A stretch of 64,000 nucleotides of DNA from Sphingomonas sp. 37zxx (lineage in GTDB: Bacteria > Pseudomonadota > Alphaproteobacteria > Sphingomonadales > Sphingomonadaceae). A program made the position numbers and the translations under genes. Below, in pieces: positions 16,833-26,177 of this stretch (positions are counted from its first letter, which is position 1; the number at the start of each line of letters is the position of its first letter). The notes under the pieces were generated by a model that was given only the letters and a program-made list of their open reading frames with translations, did no database searches and was not told the DNA's origin. Where the stretch lies: NCBI RefSeq assembly GCF_000786205.1, contig NZ_JROH01000012.1, positions 35,997-99,996 of the forward strand, written 5' to 3'.

Positions 16833-19352
16833 CTACCCCCCGCAATCCAGCTTCACATCGGCATCGGTGCCCAGCGCAACGCGCGCCAGGCTGAAGGTGA
16901 AGGCACCATCGGTGGCGACCACCAGCGGCGTATCGACCGCCGACATATTGACCCCGCCTGCGCGGAAACATTTGAGGGGCACACCCACCTTGGTCCAGTT
17001 GCCGGGCTTCAACTGCTCAAGCCGCCCAAGCGAAATGGCCGCCTGTGCCGGGCCGGAACGCATCGCCAGCGTCACCGGCGCGGTGGGTGCCTGATCGACC
17101 CGGATGGTGCTGACCAGCAACACGTCGCCATTGGTCTCGCGCGTGGTATCGACCGCCGCCATCCCGGTCAGCGCTACCGACGCTGGTCCCTTGCCATCGA
17201 ACGCGAAGCGGCGCGCGCCTTCTTGCACGCCAAAGTCGGTGGCGGTCACGCGCACCCGGCCATTGGCGGCGTCGATCGGCAGCGTCGTCACGCGCGTGGT
17301 GCTGCCGGCAGGGTCGCCCACCACCAGCGACCAGCTCGCCGCCGGAAGTCCCTTGTCCATGTAAATGCCGGCCTGTGCCTGCGGCTTGACGCCGGGGTCT
17401 TCGGATAGCTGGGGCAGCGTGGTGCGGCTGGCCGCCGTCAGGCCATAGCCGCGCTCGAACAGCGTCTTGCCCTTGGCATCGGCAGTAGCCGGCCAGGCGA
17501 AGCTGAGCGTCCCGGTGGAATCATGCGCCACGCCGCCGCTGCGGTTCCGCAGCAACACATCGGCCACGCCCGCCCCCTCGGACCCCGGCAACCAGGCAGC
17601 GACGAACGCATCGGCGGCGTTGAGTTCGGGATTTACGAACAGCGGGCGCCCGGTCAGCATCAGCGCGACGACCGGCACCCCTTGCGCCTTCAGCTTTTTC
17701 ATCGTCGCGAGCGGCCCGCGCAACTCGGGCTTTAATTCCAGCGTCGAAATATCGCCCTGGAACTCGGCATATGGGGTTTCGCCGAACACCACGATCGCCA
17801 CGTCGGGCTTCTTGCCCGCAAAGCTGCCGTCGGGCGAAAGCCGCGCGGTGCCGCCCGATGCCTTCACCGCCCCGTCAATCCCCTTCCAGATCGACGTCGC
17901 GCCGGGGAAATGCTTGGGATCAATCCCGGTGCCCTGCCAGGTCAGCGTCCAGCCGCCCGATTGGCGCGCCACATCATCGGCACCGTCTCCCGCGACCAGG
18001 ATGTTCGCTCCCGGCCGAAGCGGCAGCAGACTGCCGTTGTTCTTGAGCAGGACAAGCGATTTGCGCACCGCCTCACGGGCGATTGCGCGATGCTCGGGAC
18101 TGCCCAGCAGCTCGAACTGACCCGATAGCGGGCGGCTGGAGGGCTTGCCCATGTCGAGCAGCCCGGCGCGAATCTTCACCCGCAAGACGTTCGCGACGGC
18201 ATCGTCGAGCCGCGCCATCGGCACTTCGCCCGACTTTGCCTGGAGCACCAGGCTTTCCCATAGCGGCTTCCAGCTATCGGGGGCCATGTACATGTCCAGC
18301 CCGGCATTGAGCGCGCGGGGGCAGCTGGCATTGGTGCAGCCCTGGATCTGGCCATGCGCGTTCCAGTCGCTGACCACGAAGCCGCCAAAGCCCATCCGCT
18401 GCTTGAGCACGTCGGTGACCAGCCCCTTGTGCCCGGCGATCTTTTCGCCGTTCCAGCTCGAAAAGCTGGTCATCACCGTCTGCACGCCGGCGTTGATCGC
18501 CTCGACATAGGGCATGCCGTGCGTATCGCGCAGTTCGGTTTCGCTGATCCGGGCATCGCCCTGGTCGCGGCCACCTTCGGTGCCGCCATCGGCCAGGAAA
18601 TGCTTGGTCGATGCCAGCACATATGGGCCTTGCAGGATCGGCGTGGCCGATGGCTTGCCCTGCAACCCTTCGATGAACTGGCCGACATAGCTGGCGACCA
18701 GCTTGGGATCGGACGAATAGCCCTCATAGGCGCGGCCCCAGCGCAGATCCTGCGGCACGGTAATCGTCGGCGCGAAGGTCCATTCGATCCCGGTCGCGCG
18801 GATTTCCTTGGCAGTAGCCTGCGCGATCCGCTTGATCAGCGCGGGATCATGCATCGCGCCCAGGCCAATATTATGCGGAAACAGCGTCGCACCGACGATG
18901 TTCGAATGCCCATGCACCGCATCGGTGCCCCAGATGATCGGGATGCCCAGCCGGCCATTGCTGCGGTCGACCGACGCAGCATGAAAGGCGTCGGCAAGCT
19001 TGAGCCATTCGGCGGCAGGCGCGAATTCATCGCCATTCGGCGCGGAATTGCCACCATTCAGGATCGACCCCAGATGATAGCGCCGGGCATCGTCGGGCGT
19101 GACTGCCGAAATATCGGCCTGCACCACCTGGCCCACCTTTTCCTCGACCGTCATCCGCGCGATCAGATCGGCGATACGCCGCTCGATTGCCGGATCGGCC
19201 TTGTACGGCCAATTACCCTGTGGCCAGATTTCGGGGTGCGCGGTCGCCTCGGGCGGCGGGGCCGGCACCGTCTGCCCGATAGCCGTACCACCAATCGCAA
19301 CCGCCAGCGCAAACCCCGTGGCACTGCCCAGCAGCCGATGAAAACCTCGCAT
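16833..19352 (-). CDS. GH3 exo-beta-glucosidase with extra C-terminal domain
   Basis: The 839-aa protein starts at 19352 after AAGGGA and opens with a signal peptide ending near AIGQ. The GH3 barrel shows IPIIWGTDAVHGHSN, WTFAPTITVPQDLRWGRAYEG and STKHFLADGGTEGG. The nucleophile is Asp329 in FVVSDWNAHG. The GH3 C-terminal domain has SLVLLKNNGSLLPL. About 200 further residues form a galactose-binding-like domain, the layout of ExoP-type 1,3/1,4-beta-glucosidases. It is longer than the neighbouring GH3 enzyme and clearly a different subfamily. It is probably co-transcribed with the downstream symporter. Confidence 0.92.
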   Translation of the reverse strand: MRGFHRLLGSATGFALAVAIGGTAIGQTVPAPPPEATAHPEIWPQGNWPYKADPAIERRIADLIARMTVEEKVGQVVQADISAVTPDDARRYHLGSILNGGNSAPNGDEFAPAAEWLKLADAFHAASVDRSNGRLGIPIIWGTDAVHGHSNIVGATLFPHNIGLGAMHDPALIKRIAQATAKEIRATGIEWTFAPTITVPQDLRWGRAYEGYSSDPKLVASYVGQFIEGLQGKPSATPILQGPYVLASTKHFLADGGTEGGRDQGDARISETELRDTHGMPYVEAINAGVQTVMTSFSSWNGEKIAGHKGLVTDVLKQRMGFGGFVVSDWNAHGQIQGCTNASCPRALNAGLDMYMAPDSWKPLWESLVLQAKSGEVPMARLDDAVANVLRVKIRAGLLDMGKPSSRPLSGQFELLGSPEHRAIAREAVRKSLVLLKNNGSLLPLRPGANILVAGDGADDVARQSGGWTLTWQGTGIDPKHFPGATSIWKGIDGAVKASGGTARLSPDGSFAGKKPDVAIVVFGETPYAEFQGDISTLELKPELRGPLATMKKLKAQGVPVVALMLTGRPLFVNPELNAADAFVAAWLPGSEGAGVADVLLRNRSGGVAHDSTGTLSFAWPATADAKGKTLFERGYGLTAASRTTLPQLSEDPGVKPQAQAGIYMDKGLPAASWSLVVGDPAGSTTRVTTLPIDAANGRVRVTATDFGVQEGARRFAFDGKGPASVALTGMAAVDTTRETNGDVLLVSTIRVDQAPTAPVTLAMRSGPAQAAISLGRLEQLKPGNWTKVGVPLKCFRAGGVNMSAVDTPLVVATDGAFTFSLARVALGTDADVKLDCGG

Positions 19353-19514
19353 CCGATCCCTTTCACTCTGCCATTGAAGGCAGTAACTTATGATTGCCCA
19401 GGCGAACCGCGCCTTGCGCATGCGTTTCTATGGTAAAGGCACCTCGCACGCTTCACAAACCCAAGAAGACGCTCAGGACCGAGGCACCGTGACCATGATC
19501 GATTCGCCGCTGCG

Positions 19515-22500
19515 CTATCGCCACCAATAAGGCAGCCGCTGGCGGCTGCCGGTTTCGACTTCGTTCATGGTTTTGGCGTCGAACATCCGGCCGCCGACCA
19601 TCACCCTGCTGACCTTGTCCGAATTGCGGATGTCGGCAGTCGGATCGGCGTCGAGCACCACCAGATCGGCAAGCTTGCCGACTTCGAGTGAGCCGATGTC
19701 GCGCGCCATGCCGAGCGATTGCGCGGCGACGATGGTGCCGGCACCCAGCGCCTCGATCGGAGTCATCCCGCCGCGCACGAACGACCATAGCTCCCAATGC
19801 GAGCCGATTCCCGCCTGTTGGCCATGCGCGCCGATCGACACCAGCTTGCCCGCCTTGGCGATCTTGTTCGCCTCGCGGGCATTGTCGTCGTCGACGAAGT
19901 TGCTCTCGGGTGCCTTGGTCACGCGCGCGGTGGCGGCGAGCAAGGTGTCGGTGGGGGTGTGAACCAGCAACGGGTTTTCCCAGACGTTGGTTGCCTGCCG
20001 CCAATAGGGATCGCCCGCCAGGCCGCCATAGGACACGACCAATGTCGGCGTGTAATTGGTGTCCGACTGGCCGAACATCTGGACGACGTCCTTGTAGAAC
20101 ACGTCGAGCGGGATATTGTGTTCGAGCGTCGAATTGCCGTCGGCGATCAGGTTCATGTCCATGCCGAACAGCGATCCGCCCTCGGCCACGACCTGGATAT
20201 TCTCGGCGCGGGCGGCGGCGACCACCATCTGGCGCTGATCGCGGCGCGGCTGATTGTAGTTCTTCACCGAACGCGCGCCCTGCGCCTTCAGCCGGCGGAC
20301 ATGCGACAATGCGTCGTCATAGCTGTCGATCTTGGCATACACGCTGGCGGCGCGCGCGCCGTAGATGATCTCGCCGGTCGAAAAGATGCGCGGGCCGGTG
20401 AGCAATCCTGCCGCCTGCAATTCCTTGGCGACGAAAATCTCGCTCGCCTGGCTAGACGGATCGTGGATCGTCGTGGTGCCGAGCGCCAGATTTTGCAGCA
20501 GCGACCAGTTTTGCTGCGGCACGACTTCGTCATCGCCCTGCGGGCCGTGCGCATGGGCATCGACCAGGCCGGGGATGATCGTCTTGCCCGCGACGTCGAT
20601 CATCTTCGCGCCCGCCGGTACCGGGGTAGAGGCACGCGGGCCGATCGCGACGATGCGGTCGCCGCGGATCACCAAGACGCCATCATCGACGATACCGCCA
20701 TCGGCCGACGCCATCGTCACGATCCGCGCGCCGGTGAGCGCGACCGTGCCGCCGGGCTTATCTGCGGCCTGCTCGATCGCCAGGCTGAGCCCTTGCGTCG
20801 GGGGCACGAACTTGGGCGCATCCTCCGCGCGCGGGGCATTGGCGAACAGCGTGGCGCGATCGACAGTGTAGAGCGTCGGCCCCATCGACCAGTGCAGCCG
20901 CTGGCCGTCCTGCGACCAGTTGACATAGCTAGCGCCATTGGCGCTGACGCGGGTGACGGGCAGTATCTTGCTGTCGGTATCGATGTCGACCGCCTGGTTG
21001 CCGGGCATCAGCGGCAGGACATGCGCCTCATAATTCTGGATAAAAGCGGCATATTGTCCGTCGGGCGCGACCGAATAGCTGACCGCCAGTTCGCCGACGA
21101 AATGCTTGCGCTTGGCACCGCCATTAAGGTCGGTGCTGACCAGCAACTGCTTCTGCTCCTCTTCGCCCACCATGAACAGCCGATCGGAGGCAGCGGCGAA
21201 TTGCGGCTGCGCCATGCCCTTGGCGATCAGCACCGGCGCGCCGCCGCTGGCAGCGACACGATAGACGCCGGGATCGTCGCCATAACGGCGCGAGGTGACG
21301 CCGCCCGAGCGCTTCGCCTCGAACGCAATCGTCTTGCCGTCAGGCGAGAATACCGGGCGGGCATAATGGCCGGGGCGCGTGGTCACTGCCTTGGCCGCAC
21401 CGCCGCTGGCGGCGACGGTGACGATCTGCCCCAGGCCGGCATCGGTCCAGTCGACAAAGGCGATGGTGCGGCCGTCGCGCGACCAGGTGGGGAACAGCTC
21501 GCGCCCCTCGCCGCCGCGCGTCAGCCGGCGCGGCGTGCCGCCGGCTGCGGGTTTGACATAGAGCTTGCCCAGGCTTTCGAACACGACTTGCCGCCCGTCG
21601 GGCGAGACGCTGGCGAAGCGCGGCATCGCGGTGGTGAAGCGATCGGGCGCGACCTCGACGGTCGGATGCGGAGCATTGGCGACGCCGCGCGTGTCGTTGA
21701 TGCGGAAGGGGATGTCGCTCGCCGCGCCGCTTTCGACATTCACCCGGCGCAGCTTGCCGCCTGCCCAAACGACGATCTCGCGGTCACCGGGCATCCACGC
21801 CATGTTGGGATACAGGCCGGTGACCGCCCAGGTTTCCTGCACGTCCTGGTCAAGCGCGTCATAAATCTTGCGCTCCTCACCCGACGCGAGATCGCGGACA
21901 TATAGCTTGGACTTGGTTGCCTCGCGGCGGACGAAGGCGATCCGCTTGCCGTCGCGCGACGGCGTCGGGCGCACCGATCCGCCATTGCCCGAGACCATCG
22001 TCGTCGTCTCGCCGGTTTCGAGGTCGTAACGCTCGATATTGAACAAATTGGTGTTCGAATCCTGGGCATATTCGAAGATCGGACCCGGCGTGACGTTGCG
22101 GGTGAAATAGATGCCCTTGCCGTCGGGCGCGAAGATCGGCTCGCCCAATTCCTTCTGGTGGCGCTCATCGGGGCGCTTAACCAGCTTCACCCCGGTGCCA
22201 CCCGAGACGTGATAGAGCCATATTTCGCCGGTGCCGAGCGAACGCCCGGTGGTGAAATGCTTCTTGGCGGCGATGAAGCGGCCATCGGGCGACCAGCTCG
22301 GCTGGTTGAGCAGGCGGAAATCTTCCTTGGTCACCTGGCGCTTGTCGCTGCCGTCGCGGTTCATCACCCAGATATTGTCGCCGCCGCCGCGATCCGAGGT
22401 GAAGGCGATGCGGCTGCCATCGGGCGAAAAGCGCGGTTGCACCTCCCATGCCAGCCCCTCGGCGATCCGCGTCGGCGTGCCGCCGCCGATCGGCATGGTG

Positions 22501-22733
22501 TAGAGATCGCCGAGCAAAGCAAAGGCGATCGTGCCGCCATCGGGGCTGATGTCGAGGTCCATCCAGCTACCCTCGTCGGTCGCGATCGGCACCTGGCGGA
22601 TGGTCGCGCCGGTGGGGGCGTTGACGTCCCATTTCGGCTTGGCATCGGGCTTTGCGGTCGTCGGGACAGTCTGGGCAGCGGCGGCCCCGAGCGAAATGGC
22701 GAGGGCGATAATGGACGCGGCGCTGCGCAGCAT
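19515..22733 (-). CDS. Exported amidohydrolase with N-terminal TolB-like beta-propeller
   Basis: The 1072-aa protein has a signal peptide followed by repeated PD40/TolB motifs (SPDGGTIAF, SPDGSRIAFTSDRGGGDNIW, SPDGKTIAF) over residues of about 50-640. An amidohydrolase domain then shows IIPGLVDAHAHG (HxH metal site) and GKLADLVVLDADP. Fusions of this type are common in Sphingomonadales and Xanthomonadales. The propeller suggests a peptide-like substrate, but activity is not established. It has no clear functional link to the glucan genes beside it. The 162-bp gap to the GH3 gene holds no clear feature. Confidence 0.88.
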   Translation of the reverse strand: MLRSAASIIALAISLGAAAAQTVPTTAKPDAKPKWDVNAPTGATIRQVPIATDEGSWMDLDISPDGGTIAFALLGDLYTMPIGGGTPTRIAEGLAWEVQPRFSPDGSRIAFTSDRGGGDNIWVMNRDGSDKRQVTKEDFRLLNQPSWSPDGRFIAAKKHFTTGRSLGTGEIWLYHVSGGTGVKLVKRPDERHQKELGEPIFAPDGKGIYFTRNVTPGPIFEYAQDSNTNLFNIERYDLETGETTTMVSGNGGSVRPTPSRDGKRIAFVRREATKSKLYVRDLASGEERKIYDALDQDVQETWAVTGLYPNMAWMPGDREIVVWAGGKLRRVNVESGAASDIPFRINDTRGVANAPHPTVEVAPDRFTTAMPRFASVSPDGRQVVFESLGKLYVKPAAGGTPRRLTRGGEGRELFPTWSRDGRTIAFVDWTDAGLGQIVTVAASGGAAKAVTTRPGHYARPVFSPDGKTIAFEAKRSGGVTSRRYGDDPGVYRVAASGGAPVLIAKGMAQPQFAAASDRLFMVGEEEQKQLLVSTDLNGGAKRKHFVGELAVSYSVAPDGQYAAFIQNYEAHVLPLMPGNQAVDIDTDSKILPVTRVSANGASYVNWSQDGQRLHWSMGPTLYTVDRATLFANAPRAEDAPKFVPPTQGLSLAIEQAADKPGGTVALTGARIVTMASADGGIVDDGVLVIRGDRIVAIGPRASTPVPAGAKMIDVAGKTIIPGLVDAHAHGPQGDDEVVPQQNWSLLQNLALGTTTIHDPSSQASEIFVAKELQAAGLLTGPRIFSTGEIIYGARAASVYAKIDSYDDALSHVRRLKAQGARSVKNYNQPRRDQRQMVVAAARAENIQVVAEGGSLFGMDMNLIADGNSTLEHNIPLDVFYKDVVQMFGQSDTNYTPTLVVSYGGLAGDPYWRQATNVWENPLLVHTPTDTLLAATARVTKAPESNFVDDDNAREANKIAKAGKLVSIGAHGQQAGIGSHWELWSFVRGGMTPIEALGAGTIVAAQSLGMARDIGSLEVGKLADLVVLDADPTADIRNSDKVSRVMVGGRMFDAKTMNEVETGSRQRLPYWWR

Positions 22734-22810
22734 GGACGGTAACTCCCTGGGGTCGGCTTGTTATGCCGCGACCCTAGAGCGCCGACCGCACCTGCACAAC
22801 GGCGGCTGAA

Positions 22811-23305
22811 TCAGATGTTGCCCTGCTCGTCGACCGGCACGTCATCATCGGGACCGAAGTAAAGCTTGGCACATTGCGCGGCGAGCACCCCGCCCTCGAT
22901 CGACAGATCGTCGCGCCAGGCGTCGCGGATGAAATCGATCGTGTCGATCTGGCGATCCTCGAAATACATCGGATGTACGTCCTCGCGCCCGGCACCGAAG
23001 ACGACGCGCCCCAGCTTCGACCAGATCGAGGCCATCGTACACATGCCGCAGGGCTGAAGCGTCGAATAGAGCGTCGCGCCGCGAAGCTCCATGTCGCCGA
23101 TCGCCGCCCCCGCCGCGCGCATCGCGACGATTTCGGCATGCGCGGTGGCGTCGCAGGTTTCGACGGTTTCGTTGCAGCGCGCGGCCAGCACCTTGCCGTC
23201 GCGCACGATGATCGCGGCGATCGGCGTGTCCGATGGGTCGCTGCCCTTGGTCAGCGCCAGCGCAATCGCTTCGCGCATCCAGCGTTCGTCTTGCGGGTCG
23301 GGCAT
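22811..23305 (-). CDS. Nucleoside/base deaminase (CMP/dCMP deaminase family)
   Basis: The 164-aa zinc deaminase shows HAE in ATAHAEIVAMR and PCGMC in LQPCGMCTMA, the catalytic Glu and zinc ligands. The start at 23305 has AGGA 8 nt upstream. Members close to this pattern include guanine deaminase and other base deaminases. TadA-like tRNA editing is less likely because of the different C-terminal part, but the substrate is not certain. It sits 13 bp after the end of the kynureninase-like gene on the same strand. Confidence 0.82.
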   Translation of the reverse strand: MPDPQDERWMREAIALALTKGSDPSDTPIAAIIVRDGKVLAARCNETVETCDATAHAEIVAMRAAGAAIGDMELRGATLYSTLQPCGMCTMASIWSKLGRVVFGAGREDVHPMYFEDRQIDTIDFIRDAWRDDLSIEGGVLAAQCAKLYFGPDDDVPVDEQGNI

Positions 23306-23345
23306 ATGAAATCCTGTTGCTCCGCCCGCCAACGGCTATCGGCGG

Positions 23346-24491
23346 TTAAAGCTCCGATGCGATCGCGCAAAAGCAATCAATGTCGCGTTCGTCGTGATAC
23401 AGGCCAAGCCCGATCCGCAGCACATCGCCCCGCACATCGGTGATAACGTCGCGCGCCGACAGCGCCGCCTGCCAGTCACTGGCATGCGGGCTGCGCAAGG
23501 CGATGAAGCGGGCCTGCGCTCCCTTGCCCGGCGGGTTGACCAGTTCGGCATGCCCAAGCGGCGAGCGGCCAAGGCCACCGATCAGCCGATCGCGCAGTGC
23601 CGCGACGTGGGCGCTGACGACTCCGGTCGAAATGCCCTCGCGCGCCAGCATGTCGCGGACCGCGACGAAGCGGTACAGTCCCGATGGATCGAAGGTAGCG
23701 CCGAGAAACCGGCGTGCATCGGGGGCATAACCGACCTGTTCGGGCGGCAGCGCGAGATCGTCGAACGCGCCGTACCAGCCGGTCGCCACCGGGCGCGGCG
23801 CAAAGCCGGCGGGGGCATGGAGAAAGCCGACCCCCTCCCCCGCCATCGCGTATTTATAGCCACCGCTGGTGTAGAAGGCGCGATCGGCAATCGCCGACAG
23901 ATCGGTCTCAACCGCCATGAAGCCGTGATAGCCGTCGATCAACAGCCACGGTCGTTCGGGTCGCGCGACCTGCGCCAGCGCATCGAACCCGCCGACGATT
24001 CGGCCCGTGCCGAACATCACCTGGCTGACGACGATCAGGTCGTGCTCGCCGCTCGCCGCGCGATCGAGCAGCCGGGCTTCGAAACCGTCGCCCACCGGCA
24101 CCCGCTCGACCACAACTTCTCCAGCTTCGACCCAGCGCAGCGCCTGGCGGGTGAAGCTGTGGAACTCGCCATCGGTGGTGAGGATGCGGATCGGGCGGCG
24201 CTCGATCGCCGAGGCGATACGCAGCAGGAAATCATGCGTGTTGCTCGAAAAGCAGACGGTCGAGGGATCGGGCAGGTCCAACTCGTGCGCGACATGCTCC
24301 TGCGCCGCAGGCCAGATTTCCTCCATCACCCGCCGCCATTTGCGATCGGCGAGGCGCGCGGCGTCTTCCCATGCCGCTTGCTGGCCAAGCCAACTCGCAT
24401 CGGGCCACAGATGATGGCTATGTGCCGCCATATGCAGCCGATCGGGTGCGGCGGCGGTCGCGCGCTGGAACAGGTGCTTGTAGCTCGTCAC
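23346..24491 (-). CDS. kynU: Class V aminotransferase fold, kynureninase-like
   Basis: The 381-aa PLP enzyme has the class V fold. The PLP Lys is in SGGYKYAMAGEGVGFLHAP, and the Asp that contacts the cofactor is in WLLIDGYHGF. Its start overlaps the tryptophan 2,3-dioxygenase stop (ATGA). That makes a role in tryptophan catabolism likely: kynureninase cuts kynurenine to anthranilate and alanine. The active-site block differs from classical kynureninase, so the name rests partly on context. No kynurenine formamidase is seen in the window. Confidence 0.65.
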   Translation of the reverse strand: MTSYKHLFQRATAAAPDRLHMAAHSHHLWPDASWLGQQAAWEDAARLADRKWRRVMEEIWPAAQEHVAHELDLPDPSTVCFSSNTHDFLLRIASAIERRPIRILTTDGEFHSFTRQALRWVEAGEVVVERVPVGDGFEARLLDRAASGEHDLIVVSQVMFGTGRIVGGFDALAQVARPERPWLLIDGYHGFMAVETDLSAIADRAFYTSGGYKYAMAGEGVGFLHAPAGFAPRPVATGWYGAFDDLALPPEQVGYAPDARRFLGATFDPSGLYRFVAVRDMLAREGISTGVVSAHVAALRDRLIGGLGRSPLGHAELVNPPGKGAQARFIALRSPHASDWQAALSARDVITDVRGDVLRIGLGLYHDERDIDCFCAIASEL

Positions 24492-25246
24492 AAAGCGGTC
24501 CTCAGCGACCAGAGTTCGGGGAAGGCGCGCTTGGGTAAGGTCGCCTCGAGATAGGAAACGCCGGTGCCGCCGGTGCCCTGTTTATGGCCGATGATCCGCG
24601 ATACCGTCATGACATGCTTGTGCCGCCAGACCGCAAAGGCTTCGTCGAGATCGACCAGTTTTTCGGCGAGCTGATACAGCGGCCACCATTTGGCTTCTTC
24701 GCGATACACTTCGCGCCACGCATCCTCGACGCGGCCGTCGGGGGCATAGGGCGCTGGCCAGTCGCGGGCGAGCGCATCGGCGGGGATTGGCAAGCCGGCG
24801 CGGTGCGCGGCGGCATTGGCTTCGTCCCACAGGCTGGGGCGTTCGGCGGCTGCACGGGTGGCGGGGCCGTGGCGCGGGCCGTCGCGAAAGCCCAGCATCA
24901 CCTCGACGGTGCGGAACTGATCCGACTGGAAGCCCGACGAGGTGCCGAGGACGCGGCGGAAGCGCAGATAGTCGGTCGCGGTCATCGTCTGGAGCACGTC
25001 CCACGACAGCGTCATCACCGCCTGGATCCGGCTGACACGCGCCAGCGTCTTGTAGCTTTCGACCAGCCGGTCGGCGCGGATCAGCTCGATTGCCAGACCC
25101 AGTTCGTGGATCGTCTGGCGCATCCACAATTCCTTGGTCTGGTGCATGACGATGAACAGGGGTTCGTCGTGATGGTCGGAAATCGGCTGCTGCGCGGCCA
25201 GCAACTGGTCGAGCGCGAGATAGCTGTCATAGGTTATGGTGGACAT
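24488..25246 (-). CDS. kynA: Tryptophan 2,3-dioxygenase
   Basis: The 252-aa protein matches the heme dioxygenase family: ITYDSYLALDQLL, FIVMHQTKELWMRQTIHEL, YLRFRRVLGTSSGFQS and HKHVMTVSRIIGHKQGTG, including the heme-ligand His and the substrate loop GTGGTGVSYL. It oxidises tryptophan to N-formylkynurenine in the cytosol. The start at 25246 gives the usual short N-terminus. It overlaps the downstream kynureninase-like gene by 4 nt, so the two form an operon. Confidence 0.92.
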   Translation of the reverse strand: MSTITYDSYLALDQLLAAQQPISDHHDEPLFIVMHQTKELWMRQTIHELGLAIELIRADRLVESYKTLARVSRIQAVMTLSWDVLQTMTATDYLRFRRVLGTSSGFQSDQFRTVEVMLGFRDGPRHGPATRAAAERPSLWDEANAAAHRAGLPIPADALARDWPAPYAPDGRVEDAWREVYREEAKWWPLYQLAEKLVDLDEAFAVWRHKHVMTVSRIIGHKQGTGGTGVSYLEATLPKRAFPELWSLRTAL

Positions 25247-25292
25247 GGGGACAGGCTTACCGCGTCGACGACCGGCTAGAAAGCCTTGCGGA

Positions 25293-26177
25293 TCATGCGG
25301 GGGCGACGAAGGCGGGAGCCTCGGGCGGGACCGCGGCGTTGCGCCAGCGTTCGACGGTGACGGTTTCGATGCTGCCATCCTCGCGTCGCCGCCGCTGGAT
25401 CAGCGCAGCCCCCGATTGCGCGGTGCCGCCGATCGTCGCGCGGGTGCGGACCCAAAAGGTGTTCGACGCAAAGCGCGTGCCCGGCGGCGGGCTGACGTTC
25501 TGGTCGCTTAAATCCTTCGGCGTCAGAAAGCCCTGCCGCTTGCGCACCGCGATCAGCCGGTCGACCACTGCGGGATCGTTAAACAGCAACAACAGCATCT
25601 CGCGATCGGCGGCATTCAGGTTGATCTGGGTGATGCCGGGCAAGGCGGTGACCAGCCGCTGCAGCCGATCGGCGACCGCCGGCTCGACCCCGGCGAGACG
25701 GATCGGGCGAAGATCGGTAACCGGCCCCTGCCCGCGCACATAGGCGATCGCGAGCAGCATCTGTTCCTCGTTAAGCCCCACCTGCCGCGCGATCGTGCTG
25801 AACATGATCACCGGCGCAGCCTCGCCCGATCGCAGGCTATTGATGTTGAATCGCCCCTCTGCATCGGCGATCACCAGGTCGAACGTGCCGCCATCGATCG
25901 CGATACCGCTTTCCGCAAGCGCGCCCCAGGGTTCGGCGGCGTGATCGACCTGCGGGGCCTCGATCGCGTCGCGGCGAAGCGCCACCAGGGCGGAGACTTC
26001 GCCGCCGCGCACGATCGCCAGCGCGCGCGAAGCCTCACGCATCCGCAGCGCACCGTCGAGCGCAAGTTCCTCGCGGTTGACCATCAGCAGCACGAGGCCG
26101 GTGGCAATCGCGACGAACAGCAGGACATTGATGAGGATCATGCCCTCTTCGCCGGGCGGCGGCGGCCGCTGAGTCAC
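25293..26177 (-). CDS. gspK: Type II secretion minor pseudopilin GspK
   Basis: The 294-aa protein has the K-type layout: a short leader ending PGEEG before MILINVLLFVAIATGLVLLM, then a large alpha domain with FNINSL and a helix-hairpin-helix-like stretch (PGITQINLNAA). The GTG start at 26177 overlaps the gspJ stop (GTGA), and it places the G/M cleavage site 12 residues in. GspK caps the tip of the pseudopilus. The residue at +5 is Asn rather than the Glu of other pseudopilins, as is usual for K. Confidence 0.88.
   Translation of the reverse strand: MTQRPPPPGEEGMILINVLLFVAIATGLVLLMVNREELALDGALRMREASRALAIVRGGEVSALVALRRDAIEAPQVDHAAEPWGALAESGIAIDGGTFDLVIADAEGRFNINSLRSGEAAPVIMFSTIARQVGLNEEQMLLAIAYVRGQGPVTDLRPIRLAGVEPAVADRLQRLVTALPGITQINLNAADREMLLLLFNDPAVVDRLIAVRKRQGFLTPKDLSDQNVSPPPGTRFASNTFWVRTRATIGGTAQSGAALIQRRRREDGSIETVTVERWRNAAVPPEAPAFVAPA

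Noticed and set aside
19797..21905. 702-codon open frame opposite the TolB/amidohydrolase gene
   Set aside because: It is a shadow of the 1072-aa protein, with a composition typical of antisense frames.
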